DNA of 15,142 bases from CAYGTS01 sp964352905 (GTDB lineage Bacteria; Pseudomonadota; Gammaproteobacteria; JAHCLG01). The stretch lies in contig CAYGTS010000060.1 in NCBI GenBank assembly GCA_964352905.1, forward strand, positions 1 to 15,142. Direction: 5' to 3'. Both the position numbers and the translations under genes were made by a program. The notes below the pieces were generated by a model. That model saw nothing but the letters and a program-made list of their open reading frames with translations, was not told the origin of the DNA and did no database searches. Shown here in pieces: positions 8,901-15,121 of the stretch (positions are counted from its first letter, which is position 1; each line of letters starts with the position of its first letter).

Positions 8901-9267
8901 GCTGCTGTAATTCTGTATAAAACGTAAACTGGTAACCCGCTATTGCCCGCCAGGATTCTTGAGAAATAGCCTTTAAGTTAGCTAAGTCTCGCTGAGTAAA
9001 GTTCTTAAGTGCAATTCTGGTAGAAACAAGCCGTTTCACTGCGTACTGTTTGCCATCATTGCCCCTCACTATGCCATAACTGCCGCTGCCAAGGGTGCTA
9101 GCCTTATCTGCTTCTTTGAATGTGTATGTATTATCGCCTTGCTGGCTAAACGAATCGCTGCGGTCTCTTTTTTCAGGTGATGCGTCTTGATGCAGCGTAT
9201 AAGTGCAGTGTGAATCACCACAAAGGCAAGATAATGGAGAAGGTTTTTTTTTGCTTTGGCTAAACAT
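5932..9267 (-). CDS. Tandem eukaryote-like Ser/Thr protein kinase with Cys motifs and C-terminal repeats
   Basis: Two modules of the same design are fused. Module 1: LSCLCGDSHCTYTLH (12-26), then a kinase with Gly-loop GSGSYG (60-65), Lys 78, Glu 173, catalytic HGDIKLSN (271-278, Asp 273), metal site IDTALG (Asp 296) and HPE (327-329). A low-complexity Ser/Thr/Asn linker covers about 438-472. Module 2: LSCLCGDESCTYTTH (473-487), Gly-loop GQGAYA (526-531), Lys 544, Glu 564, HGDIKPAN (661-668, Asp 663), VDLG (Asp 686). Catalytic residues are kept in both, but DFG reads DTA and DLG, and the second APE reads MPQ. From about 854 come tandem repeats of 73 residues (AAKQAAGxTxD, SEILGDNHSEDFAQWRATN). 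The sequence crosses a 100-N gap, so total length is uncertain. No membrane segment or signal peptide. AAAGG lies just before the ATG. Probably phosphorylates proteins; a secreted effector role is inference. Confidence 0.85.
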   Translation of the reverse strand: MFSQSKKKPSPLSCLCGDSHCTYTLHQDASPEKRDRSDSFSQQGDNTYTFKEADKASTLGSGSYGIVRGNDGKQYAVKRLVSTRIALKNFTQRDLANLKAISQESWRAIAGYQFTFYTELQQLTLAKCKEVGFSEEEFNYLENLLETHNPDLKEKLSSEKNYSPHELVTLVREFKLLQIAYPEQVHLYHNIPPKVLSQIDDSTNSQINPPLSPEQINQYCESLRLMMPLFPGKTLYEELAAIEYNMHKQALLWLAVIAEINRWHHELQIMHGDIKLSNMLCSWDNDTQSYTVKLIDTALGASLNPDHNTFLRTAAHFHDYDPRYYTHPERYQEAIHSPDPKYDIYSLCVFLLEKNHPSLCPNNASRYKLLTDNDVNAFVKGNGYLQQGLRNGLLTTGKPEEAFSHLTKHFLSEVLAAQVSDKAKRAAVALARTVTALPESTNNKEHNPAATSSSKTPSTNDNASTTQPTLTPLSCLCGDESCTYTTHAEDNNPAVAEADRKRRNSEATIAGEAHSFEKLTASNKLGQGAYAFVRSSTGEWLAVKTLLPNEGNYTLHDISSFVKEFDLLNMAYPGEVHFYHGLSAQQIAQLREGKWPTNEKNRNLGLNNIAKNMRLVMPKFPGETLDKALDEACLHPGRTPLLWRSVIAEVKRWHDELGIVHGDIKPANILCHWNEELGCYDVKLVDLGLGGSIKQEHAATSLAKIKMFHEQPAFNMPQSRYTEDQAVTAMKADRQVDIYGLCATMLYLTDRLNLTDRLTVVTKVTLDEFKTIENHREALAIMESKATIKANAFITEQQVTEIVPADPALAGLLRTGLGFAGDPNQTLVQLEQYYLQNHLRIICNSSSIENKVKFEPLHIAAKQAAGITHDQTLXXXXXXXXXXXXXXXXXXXXXXXXXXXXXXXXXXEILGDNHSEDFAQWRATNHRAFTIAHLQQHVAVSKDDQNKFKPLHTAAKQAAGITHDQTLNADQFKQYQAFVSEILGDNHSEDFAQWRATNDLQFAIKHLDLAAKQAAGYTQDTTEPNQVTKAMKQTYIQYIQANLGTINTAEFKTWFNHQKEHLLCVERHYRPGLFTLRPQQYSQGTRSSIQLLDLLSPTTDQDNNRIGCQNS
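6246..6708 (-). repeat. 219-bp tandem repeat inside the kinase gene
   Basis: Two near-identical units are visible: 6427-6708 (interrupted by the N gap) and about 6246-6426. For example, the stretch beginning atttgttg at 6274 recurs at 6493, exactly 219 bp away, with about one mismatch in more than 50 bases. The units encode 73 residues (FKPLH...DDQNK). A third, diverged unit at protein level follows toward the C-terminus (LAAKQAAGYTQD...). High DNA identity implies recent duplication. Confidence 0.85.
6548..6647. other. Assembly gap (100 N)
   Basis: Exactly 100 N, a conventional placeholder, inside the 219-bp tandem repeat. Comparison with the intact unit shows that 37 bases are missing between the flanks (t at 6648 and a at 6547). 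Restoring 37 makes the repeat offset exactly 219 rather than 282. Both 37 and 100 leave remainder 1 when divided by 3, so the frame is kept by coincidence. Extra whole units of 219 bp may also be hidden here. Confidence 0.95.
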
Positions 9268-9296
9268 AATATACCTTTCTTATTTGCGTTGTTATG

Positions 9297-9324
9297 ATTT
9301 TAGCATAATTCCAGTACAATGTAA
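9297..9324 (-). promoter_or_regulatory. Putative extended -10 promoter for the tandem kinase gene
   Basis: On the - strand, TTACAT (9324-9319) and TAAAAT (9302-9297) are separated by 16 bases, with TG one base before the -10 (TGcTAAAAT), an extended -10 pattern. The leader would be about 25 bases, followed by AAAGG and the ATG at 9267. Confidence 0.4.
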
Positions 9325-9460
9325 GTGTGTTTACAGCGATTTCCGCCGTAACGTGAAATCGCCCAAATATGGCTGTTCCCGGCTACAGCTCATAGGCGTC
9401 AACTTAAGAACCGCCTCCCCAACGAAAGTTGGGGTCCAGGGAGAGAATCCACTAAATTCA

Positions 9461-9607
9461 ATAGGACTTACGAAAAACGAGTATTTTTGTGCTGTGGCGA
9501 GGCGCAAATCGAGTGAGCACCGCAGTTTATAAGCGAATAAATGAGGATGCGAAAGAGATTTGCAACAAAGCTACAGCCAAAAAGACGACGTTTATCGTAA
9601 GTCCTAT
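9461..9607. mobile_element. Element C: 147-bp palindromic element, ATAGGACTTACG ends
   Basis: The ends ataggacttacg (9461-9472) and cgtaagtcctat (9596-9607) are perfect complements, and the arms continue imperfectly for about 60 bases toward a centre. The centre (cgcagtttat at 9523-9532, ataaatgag at 9537-9545) matches the core of elements A and B. A 3-bp duplication TCA flanks it (9458-9460 and 9608-9610); the neighbouring bases also allow a 5-bp ATTCA reading. No coding capacity. Confidence 0.7.
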
Positions 9608-9631
9608 TCAATTTACATGCGTATTTTCTAG

Positions 9632-9809
9632 GTAACTGCTCGCCCCTTTAGCTTGCTGTTTACCAAGAACGTTCAGATTTGGCGATAAAAATGGCGAAAA
9701 TATTTTTGAGAAAGCGCAGTTTATGCGTTATAAATGAGCATTTCGATAAAAGATTTTCGCCGTTTTTAGCCCAAAGATGGACGTTCCCCGCTACGGAGTG
9801 AGCAGTTAC
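9632..9809. mobile_element. Element B: 178-bp palindromic MITE with 8-bp target duplication
   Basis: Ends gtaactgctc (9632-9641) and gagcagttac (9800-9809) are perfect complements. The arms match imperfectly over about 65 bases (gaacgttcagatttggcg against cccaaagatggacgttcc). The centre reads gcgcagtttat...ataaatgagc (9714-9740). Direct repeats TTTTCTAG (9624-9631 and 9810-9817) flank it exactly, marking an insertion. No open reading frame. Confidence 0.8.
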
Positions 9810-9953
9810 TTTTCTAGTACAAAAGCTATCTAAATTCATCTTGATTTCATGCTTCCCAGTCTTTTTCCCTGGACCCCAACTTTCGTTGGGGAAACGGTAG
9901 CTTGCTCATTTTCTTAAGTTGACGCCTATGGGCTACAGCGAATTGCTGGTGTG

Positions 9954-9982
9954 TTTATAACTTCCTGAAAATGCTTTATATT
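9954..9982 (+). promoter_or_regulatory. Putative promoter for murD
   Basis: TTTATA (9954-9959) and TATATT (9977-9982) are 17 bases apart. Initiation near 9989 gives a leader of about 25 bases before the GTG at 10014. Part of the -35 falls in the right-hand target duplication of element D, so the insertion preserved it. Confidence 0.4.
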
Positions 9983-10013
9983 AGCTACAACTAGATTTTC
10001 AATAGGAACCATC

Positions 10014-11336
10014 GTGGCAGATTTTCATATTATCGTTGGATTAGGGCAAACTGGGGTTGCCTGTGCGCGCCATCTTAAGCGCCAAGCTATTCCTTTTATG
10101 ATGGCAGATACGCGTGACAACCCGCCTGGCTTGGCTACGTTACGCCAAGAATTGCCAGATATAGCTATCGAATTAGGTGAATTAAAGGCAGCAACTTTAC
10201 TAAAGGCGCGTTGTATCATCCTGAGTCCTGGGTTGGCGTTACGTCATCCCGTGATCCAGCAATGCATGCAACACGGCATAGAAGTGATTGGCGATATTGA
10301 ATTGTTTGCGCGCCAGGCACATGCGCCGATTGCTGCTATTACCGGTACCAATGCTAAAAGTACGGTGACCACATTGGTAGGCGAAATGGCCAAAGCGGCC
10401 GGGCTTAACGTGGCAGTAGGCGGTAACTTAGGCACGCCAGCGCTGGAATTGCTTAATGATGACATTGAACTGTATGTGTTAGAGATATCCAGTTTTCAAT
10501 TAGAAACCACCTATTCATTGCGTGCTAAGGTTGCTACGATTTTAAATATTTCGGCCGATCATTTAGATCGTTATGACAATTTGCAAGATTACGCTGCGGC
10601 TAAGCAACGTATTTATCATCATGCTAAGACGGCTGTGTATAATTTAAACGATGATTTAACTTATCCACCGGATCAGCACAACGCGCTGAGTTTTGGTGAT
10701 GCGCCCGCAATGTTTCATATTGCAAAGCGCGATCAACAGTTTTTTTTAGCCTATCAGGATCATTTAATTGCTACCAATGAATTGCCTTTGCCCGGCAAAC
10801 ATAATTGGTTGAACTACTTAGCGGCGTGGGCAATGGGCACGGCTTTGGGCTTACCGTTTGCTGTGATGCGAGATACTATGCGTCGTTTCCCGGGTTTAGC
10901 GCATCGCTGCCAATTGGTTGGTGAGTATCATGGCGTGAAATGGTATAACGATTCCAAGGGCACCAATGTTGGTGCAGCTGAAGCGGCGATTGTTGGGATT
11001 GGCCAAAGTCATGCCGGTAACATTATTTTAATTGCCGGTGGTATGAGCAAAGGTGTTGATTTTAGTGTGTTAAAACCCGTGATGAAGCAGTATATTAAAA
11101 CCCTGATTTTAATCGGCGTAGATGCACCCAAAATTGCGGCCGATTTAAACGGCGCAGTTAATATGCAGCAAGCGGATTCATTAGCGCATGCTGTTGCCTT
11201 GGCCGCTCAGTCTGCAGTGAGTGGTGATATTGTGTTACTATCGCCCGCGTGCGCCAGTTTTGATATGTTTAAGAATTTTGAACACCGCGGTGAAGTATTT
11301 TGCCAAACGGTAAAGGGTTTTTTTAATGCTAAGTAA
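10014..11336 (+). CDS. murD: UDP-N-acetylmuramoyl-L-alanine--D-glutamate ligase MurD
   Basis: Cytoplasmic ATP-dependent ligase that adds D-Glu to UDP-MurNAc-L-Ala. The 440-residue length is typical. Motifs in order: the Rossmann-like start VGLGQTG (8-14), P-loop GTNAKST (111-117, Lys 115), catalytic Glu 157 in LEISSFQLE, HLDRYD (183-188, His 183), the Lys near 197 expected to be carbamylated, YNDSKGTN (311-318), and SPACASFDMFKNFEHRG (410-426). The P-loop has Ala where many MurDs have Gly. The start is a GTG at 10014, supported by AGGAA five bases upstream and by the normal N-terminus. It is separated from mraY by the accessory island and probably uses its own promoter. ftsW follows after 75 bp that contain a repeat fragment. 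Confidence 0.97.
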   Translation: MADFHIIVGLGQTGVACARHLKRQAIPFMMADTRDNPPGLATLRQELPDIAIELGELKAATLLKARCIILSPGLALRHPVIQQCMQHGIEVIGDIELFARQAHAPIAAITGTNAKSTVTTLVGEMAKAAGLNVAVGGNLGTPALELLNDDIELYVLEISSFQLETTYSLRAKVATILNISADHLDRYDNLQDYAAAKQRIYHHAKTAVYNLNDDLTYPPDQHNALSFGDAPAMFHIAKRDQQFFLAYQDHLIATNELPLPGKHNWLNYLAAWAMGTALGLPFAVMRDTMRRFPGLAHRCQLVGEYHGVKWYNDSKGTNVGAAEAAIVGIGQSHAGNIILIAGGMSKGVDFSVLKPVMKQYIKTLILIGVDAPKIAADLNGAVNMQQADSLAHAVALAAQSAVSGDIVLLSPACASFDMFKNFEHRGEVFCQTVKGFFNAK

Positions 11337-11352
11337 TGTTTGTTATTTTTTT

Positions 11353-11365
11353 CCGTCATTGCGAG
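11353..11365 (+). repeat. Fragment of the CCGTCATTGCGA repeat between murD and ftsW
   Basis: ccgtcattgcgag matches the arm of the repeat at the window start (1-12) over its first 12 bases. It follows a T-rich stretch and explains part of the 75-bp gap between two genes that are usually nearly contiguous. Confidence 0.55.
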
Positions 11366-11411
11366 GTAACTGTCATAACCACCGCAAAATTTCAAGGAAT
11401 GAAGAGTCACA

Positions 11412-12593
11412 ATGAATAAAAAATCCATGGCGATGATCCACCAGCGCGGTAAAAAATTACCGGCGTTATACGACAAATGGCTACTCTTAGCTGTTTTAAG
11501 TTTAATGGCGTTGGGTTTAATGATGGTTGCCTCCTCTTCGATTACCATTTCCTACAAAATGTTTAACACGCCGTTTCATTTTTTAATCAAACAAGCGGTT
11601 TATTTGTTGGTTGGGCTGGGGGTTGCCTTTGCCGTACTACGCATTGAAATCAATGCCTGGAAAAAAATCAGCGCGCAATTATTAATCATTAGTTTTATAT
11701 TGTTAGTATTAGTGCTCATTCCCGGTATTGGTCGGCAAATCAATGGCAGTATGCGTTGGATTGGTGTGGGCCCCATTGGCATGCAAATTTCGGAATTAGT
11801 TAAACTGTTTATGATTATTTATATTGCCGGTTATTTAGTGCGGCGTGGTGATGAAGTGCGGCAACAGGTTAGTGGCTTTATCAAGCCCATGCTTGTCTTA
11901 GGTATATTAAGTTTATTACTCTTAAAGCAACCGGATTTTGGTGCGGCAGTGGTGATCATTGTGACCGCACTCGGTATGATGTTTTTAGCCGGTGTGCGTT
12001 TATGGCAATACGTGGTATTAATTGCGTTAGTGGCATTGGCACTGGCTGCGATCGCAATAGCCTCACCGTATCGCATGCATCGCTTAACCGCGTTTATTAA
12101 TCCTTGGGCGCATCCCTTTCAAGACGGTTACCAGCTCACGCAATCGTTAATTGCGTTTGGTCGTGGTGGTTGGCAAGGTGTTGGCTTAGGTGAAAGCGTG
12201 CAAAAATTATTTTATTTGCCCGAAGCGCATACCGATTTTATTTTTGCCGTTTTAGCCGAAGAATTGGGCTTAATTGGCATGCTAGTCACGATCGCTTTAT
12301 TTGTGTTGTTGGTATTTCGTTGTTTCGCGGTGGGTAAAAAAGCGCAGTTACTTGAGAAAAATTTCGCAGCGTTTGTCGCATACGGTATTGGCTTTTGGAT
12401 AGCCTTACAAATGTTAATCAATATTGGTGTGAATAGCGGTATTTTACCCACTAAAGGTTTAACTTTGCCGTTAATTAGCTATGGCGGCAGTAGTTTAATT
12501 GTGATGTGTATTACGCTTGCAATTTTAATTCGCATCGATTATGAAAATCGCTTAACGCATTATGGATTAACTAAAAAACGCAGGGCACGATGA
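11412..12593 (+). CDS. ftsW: SEDS peptidoglycan polymerase / division protein FtsW
   Basis: Inner-membrane glycosyltransferase that polymerises lipid II at the division septum together with a class B penicillin-binding protein (FtsI). The 393 residues have a short cytoplasmic N-terminus and about ten transmembrane segments. Conserved SEDS blocks: NGSMRWIGVGPIGMQISELVK region (111-131), NPWAHPFQDGYQLTQSLIAF (230-249), GLGESVQKLFYLPEAHTDFIFA (258-279; Asp 275 matches the catalytic Asp of SEDS polymerases) and NSGILPTKGLTLPLISYGGS (341-360). The start ATG at 11412 has GAAGAG five bases upstream. Its last codon and stop overlap the murG start as ATGA, which suggests coupled translation. RodA is the alternative family member, but the dcw position and the residues argue for FtsW. 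Confidence 0.96.
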   Translation: MNKKSMAMIHQRGKKLPALYDKWLLLAVLSLMALGLMMVASSSITISYKMFNTPFHFLIKQAVYLLVGLGVAFAVLRIEINAWKKISAQLLIISFILLVLVLIPGIGRQINGSMRWIGVGPIGMQISELVKLFMIIYIAGYLVRRGDEVRQQVSGFIKPMLVLGILSLLLLKQPDFGAAVVIIVTALGMMFLAGVRLWQYVVLIALVALALAAIAIASPYRMHRLTAFINPWAHPFQDGYQLTQSLIAFGRGGWQGVGLGESVQKLFYLPEAHTDFIFAVLAEELGLIGMLVTIALFVLLVFRCFAVGKKAQLLEKNFAAFVAYGIGFWIALQMLINIGVNSGILPTKGLTLPLISYGGSSLIVMCITLAILIRIDYENRLTHYGLTKKRRAR

Positions 12594-13696
12594 AAACTGT
12601 TTTAATCATGGCCGGTGGTACCGGTGGGCATATTTTCCCCGCTTTAGCTGTGGCGAAAGAGTTACAAAAACAGCAATGCAATATTTATTGGTTAGGCAGT
12701 CACACAGGCATGGAAAAAAACATCGTGCCACAACATAACATTCCGATCCATTATTTAGCGATCACGGGTTTACGCGGCAACGGTAAACTAGGCCTGTTAT
12801 TGGCGCCGTGGCGTGTCACCAAAGCGGTTTTACAAGCGATCAAAATCATTAAAAAAATTAATCCAGATGTGGTGGTTGGTTTGGGTGGGTTTGCCAGCGG
12901 CCCGGGTGGCATTGCGGCAAAGCTGTTAAAAAAACCGTTAATCATTCATGAGCAAAATTCCATTGCCGGTTTAACCAATCGGGTTTTAGCACGTTTTGCT
13001 AAAAAAGTATTACAAGCCTTTCCTAATGCTTTTGCGGCTAAATACAAGCCCATTTTAGTTGGTAACCCTGTGCGCCAAGCCTTGCAAAATTTACCACCGC
13101 CGCGCGTGCGTTCTTGGATGCAAGCAGGGCAACTCAATATTTTAATTCTAGGTGGCAGCCAAGGTGCCTTATCGTTAAATCAAACTGTGCCCAACGCCCT
13201 GCGAGAATTGATCGCGAACAAGCAAATTAATGTTTGGCACCAATGTGGTGAAAAACACTTAGCGCTCACCACGGCGGCTTATCAACATAGCGAGGTTAAG
13301 CTTACGCCTTTTATTGAAGATATGGCAGAGGCCTATACTTGGGCTGATTTAGTGATTTGCCGTGCCGGTGCCCTAACCGTTGCTGAACTCATGGCAGTGG
13401 GTGTGCCCAGCATCTTAATTCCTTATCCTTATGCCGTGGATGATCATCAAACCAAAAATGCTTTATATCTTGTGAACAACCATGCCGCACATTTAATTCC
13501 GCCACAGCAGTTGACAGCTGAAGCAATTCATTCAATAGTAGTGTTTTTATTGAACAATTCGAGCGACTTGCTTGAAATGGCCGAAAAGGCTTACAGTTTA
13601 CGCAAAATAAATGCGACACAGGACGTTGCAAACTATTGTATGGAGGTATGTTGTGGCAAATCTCAAACCACAAACGCAAGCGATGCGCCGGATTAG
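12590..13696 (+). CDS. murG: UDP-GlcNAc:lipid I N-acetylglucosaminyltransferase MurG
   Basis: Peripheral inner-membrane glycosyltransferase (GT28) that adds GlcNAc to lipid I, giving lipid II. The 368-residue protein has the glycine-rich GGTGGH (9-14), HEQNSIAGLTNR (120-131), GGSQGA (188-193), the donor-site CRAGALTVAE (257-266) and PYAVDDHQTKNA (280-291). The ATG at 12590 overlaps the ftsW stop by four bases. The C-terminus runs about 15 residues past the usual family end (after NATQDVANYCMEV), and this tail lies within the first 44 bases of murC, read in a different frame. Confidence 0.97.
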   Translation: MKTVLIMAGGTGGHIFPALAVAKELQKQQCNIYWLGSHTGMEKNIVPQHNIPIHYLAITGLRGNGKLGLLLAPWRVTKAVLQAIKIIKKINPDVVVGLGGFASGPGGIAAKLLKKPLIIHEQNSIAGLTNRVLARFAKKVLQAFPNAFAAKYKPILVGNPVRQALQNLPPPRVRSWMQAGQLNILILGGSQGALSLNQTVPNALRELIANKQINVWHQCGEKHLALTTAAYQHSEVKLTPFIEDMAEAYTWADLVICRAGALTVAELMAVGVPSILIPYPYAVDDHQTKNALYLVNNHAAHLIPPQQLTAEAIHSIVVFLLNNSSDLLEMAEKAYSLRKINATQDVANYCMEVCCGKSQTTNASDAPD

Positions 13697-15074
13697 GCAC
13701 TTACATTTTGTTGGCATTGGTGGTGCTGGCATGGGCGGTATTGCAGAGGTATTACTCGCTAAAGGGTATAAAGTGACCGGTTCCGATATGAGTGAAAATG
13801 CGGTCACGGCACGTTTGCGCAGTTTAAATGCTGAAATTGCGCTTGGTCACGCTGCCGAAAATATTCATCATGCCGATGCGGTAGTGATGTCAAGTGCGGT
13901 TAAGGACGATAACCCTGAAATTATTGCGGCCCGTGCACAAAAAATTCCCGTTATTAAACGCGCGGAAATGCTTGCAGAATTAATGCGTTTTGAACAAGGC
14001 ATTGCGATTGCCGGCGCGCATGGCAAAACTACGACCACCAGTTTGGTCGCAACGCTATTAATCGATGCCGGTTTAGATCCAACCTTTGTCATTGGTGGTT
14101 TACTTAACAGTGCCGGTAGTCACGCACACATGGGGCGCAGTCATTATTTTGTCGCCGAAGCGGATGAAAGCGATGCCTCGTTTTTATATTTAAAACCCAT
14201 GATTGCGGTTGTTACCAATATTGATGCCGATCACATGGACACCTATGGCGGTGATTTTGCTAAATTAAAAAGTACGTTTGTTGAGTTTTTACATAACTTA
14301 CCATTTTATGGTTTGGCGGTGCTTTGTTATGACGATCCCGTCGTGCGTGAAATTATGCCGCAAGTTTCGCGACCCATTATCACTTACGGTTTTGATCACA
14401 ATGCCGATATCTATGCCATGGATTACCAACAAAATGGCATTCAAACGCATTTTACGGTTTGCTCTAAAGACAACACGCCGCCGTTTAATATTACCCTGAA
14501 TTTACCGGGCAAGCATAATGTGTTAAATGCCTTGGCCAGTATTGTGGTGGCGCGTGAAGCTGGCGTGAGCGTTGAATCGATCCAACAAACCTTAAGCAAA
14601 TTTGCCGGTATTGGGCGCCGTTTTCAAATCTACGGTGATTTTGCCTATCAAAGCGGCAATGTTTTAATGGTAGATGATTACGGGCATCACCCAAGTGAAG
14701 TCACGGCAACCATTCAAGCAGCGCGCCAAGCCTGGCCTGAGCGTCGTTTAGTGATGGCATACCAACCGCATCGTTATACGCGTACGCGTGATTTATTCCA
14801 AGAATTTGTTACGGTCTTAGCAAGCGTTGATCAATTAGTTTTACTGGATATTTATCCTGCCGGCGAAGCGGTGATCAAAGGTGCTGAAGGCCAAGATTTA
14901 CTACAAGCAATTTGCAAAGTCGCGAAACAAGCCCCCGTTTTTGTTGGCAAAGGCGAATCCTTAAGTCTTGCGTTAAGCCAAGTATTACAAGCCGGTGATG
15001 TGTTATTAACCCAAGGTGCGGGTAATATTGGCGCGTTGGCAGGACAGCTCGCCGCGAGTGAGTTGCGGTTTTAG
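13653..15074 (+). CDS. murC: UDP-N-acetylmuramate--L-alanine ligase MurC
   Basis: Cytoplasmic ATP-dependent ligase that adds L-Ala to UDP-MurNAc, the first peptide step. I place the start at the GTG at 13653 (473 residues) because GGAGG at 13642-13646 sits six bases before it; the frame is open further back to an ATG at 13611, which has no comparable site, and an ATG at 13683 would also be possible. From this start: MRRIRHLHFVGIGGAGMGG (11-29, UDP-MurNAc site), P-loop GAHGKTTTT (121-129), EADESDASF (169-177), NIDADHMDTYGGD (189-201), FAGIGRRF (317-324), DDYGHHPSEV (341-350) and AYQPHRYTRTRDL (369-381). All family landmarks are present. It overlaps murG by 44 bp. A palindromic-element arm begins within 70 bp downstream. 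Confidence 0.96.
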   Translation: MANLKPQTQAMRRIRHLHFVGIGGAGMGGIAEVLLAKGYKVTGSDMSENAVTARLRSLNAEIALGHAAENIHHADAVVMSSAVKDDNPEIIAARAQKIPVIKRAEMLAELMRFEQGIAIAGAHGKTTTTSLVATLLIDAGLDPTFVIGGLLNSAGSHAHMGRSHYFVAEADESDASFLYLKPMIAVVTNIDADHMDTYGGDFAKLKSTFVEFLHNLPFYGLAVLCYDDPVVREIMPQVSRPIITYGFDHNADIYAMDYQQNGIQTHFTVCSKDNTPPFNITLNLPGKHNVLNALASIVVAREAGVSVESIQQTLSKFAGIGRRFQIYGDFAYQSGNVLMVDDYGHHPSEVTATIQAARQAWPERRLVMAYQPHRYTRTRDLFQEFVTVLASVDQLVLLDIYPAGEAVIKGAEGQDLLQAICKVAKQAPVFVGKGESLSLALSQVLQAGDVLLTQGAGNIGALAGQLAASELRF

Positions 15075-15121
15075 GTTCTTGAAAATCGTATCTATTCAGC
15101 AAATTTTAGTCGAATTTACTG

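Larger units (their letters stand above)
9390..9930. mobile_element. Element E: about 540-bp non-coding element with 20-bp terminal inverted repeats
   Basis: Perfect 20-bp terminal repeats cataggcgtcaacttaagaa (9391-9410) and its complement (9911-9930) are flanked by a 9-bp duplication GGCTACAGC (9381-9389 and 9931-9939), placing the insertion inside element D. Just inside the ends, a perfect 27-bp inverted pair (9416-9442 and 9866-9892) contains the self-complementary hairpin ccccaac-gaaa-gttgggg. Elements C and B sit in its interior, so the original E was about 200 bp. It encodes no transposase and would have to be moved in trans. Confidence 0.8.
9334..9948. mobile_element. Element D: deleted relative of element A, interrupted by element E
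   Basis: The left end cagcgatttccgccgtaa (9334-9351) is the reverse complement, with two mismatches, of the right end of element A. The part cccaaatatggctgttccc (9362-9380) plus gaattgctg (9940-9948) is the reverse complement of element A's left end. The palindrome centre is missing, so D is an internally deleted copy of about 66 bp once the E insertion is removed. Perfect 9-bp direct repeats GTGTGTTTA flank it (9325-9333 and 9949-9957), as expected of a target-site duplication. No transposase is present. Confidence 0.75.
9268..10013. other. 746-bp intergenic region filled with nested mobile elements
   Basis: No coding sequence is supported here. After removing the nested elements between the outer 9-bp duplications (gtgtgttta at 9325-9333 and 9949-9957), only about 122 bp of ancestral spacer remains. 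That spacer holds a promoter facing left into the kinase gene and one facing right into murD. Confidence 0.8.

Noticed and set aside
9203..9532. A + strand open frame of 109 codons over the kinase start and the repeats.
   Set aside because: It is antisense to the kinase N-terminus, then runs through elements D, E and C; no ribosome-binding site or recognisable protein.
9334..9948. CRISPR array or transposase-bearing insertion sequence.
   Set aside because: Repeats are inverted and nested, not regularly spaced, and no transposase-like frame is present.
10344..10364. MurD P-loop GTNAKST as an inactivating mutation.
   Set aside because: The Lys and the Thr/Ser residues are intact, and to my knowledge Ala at this position occurs in other functional gammaproteobacterial MurDs.
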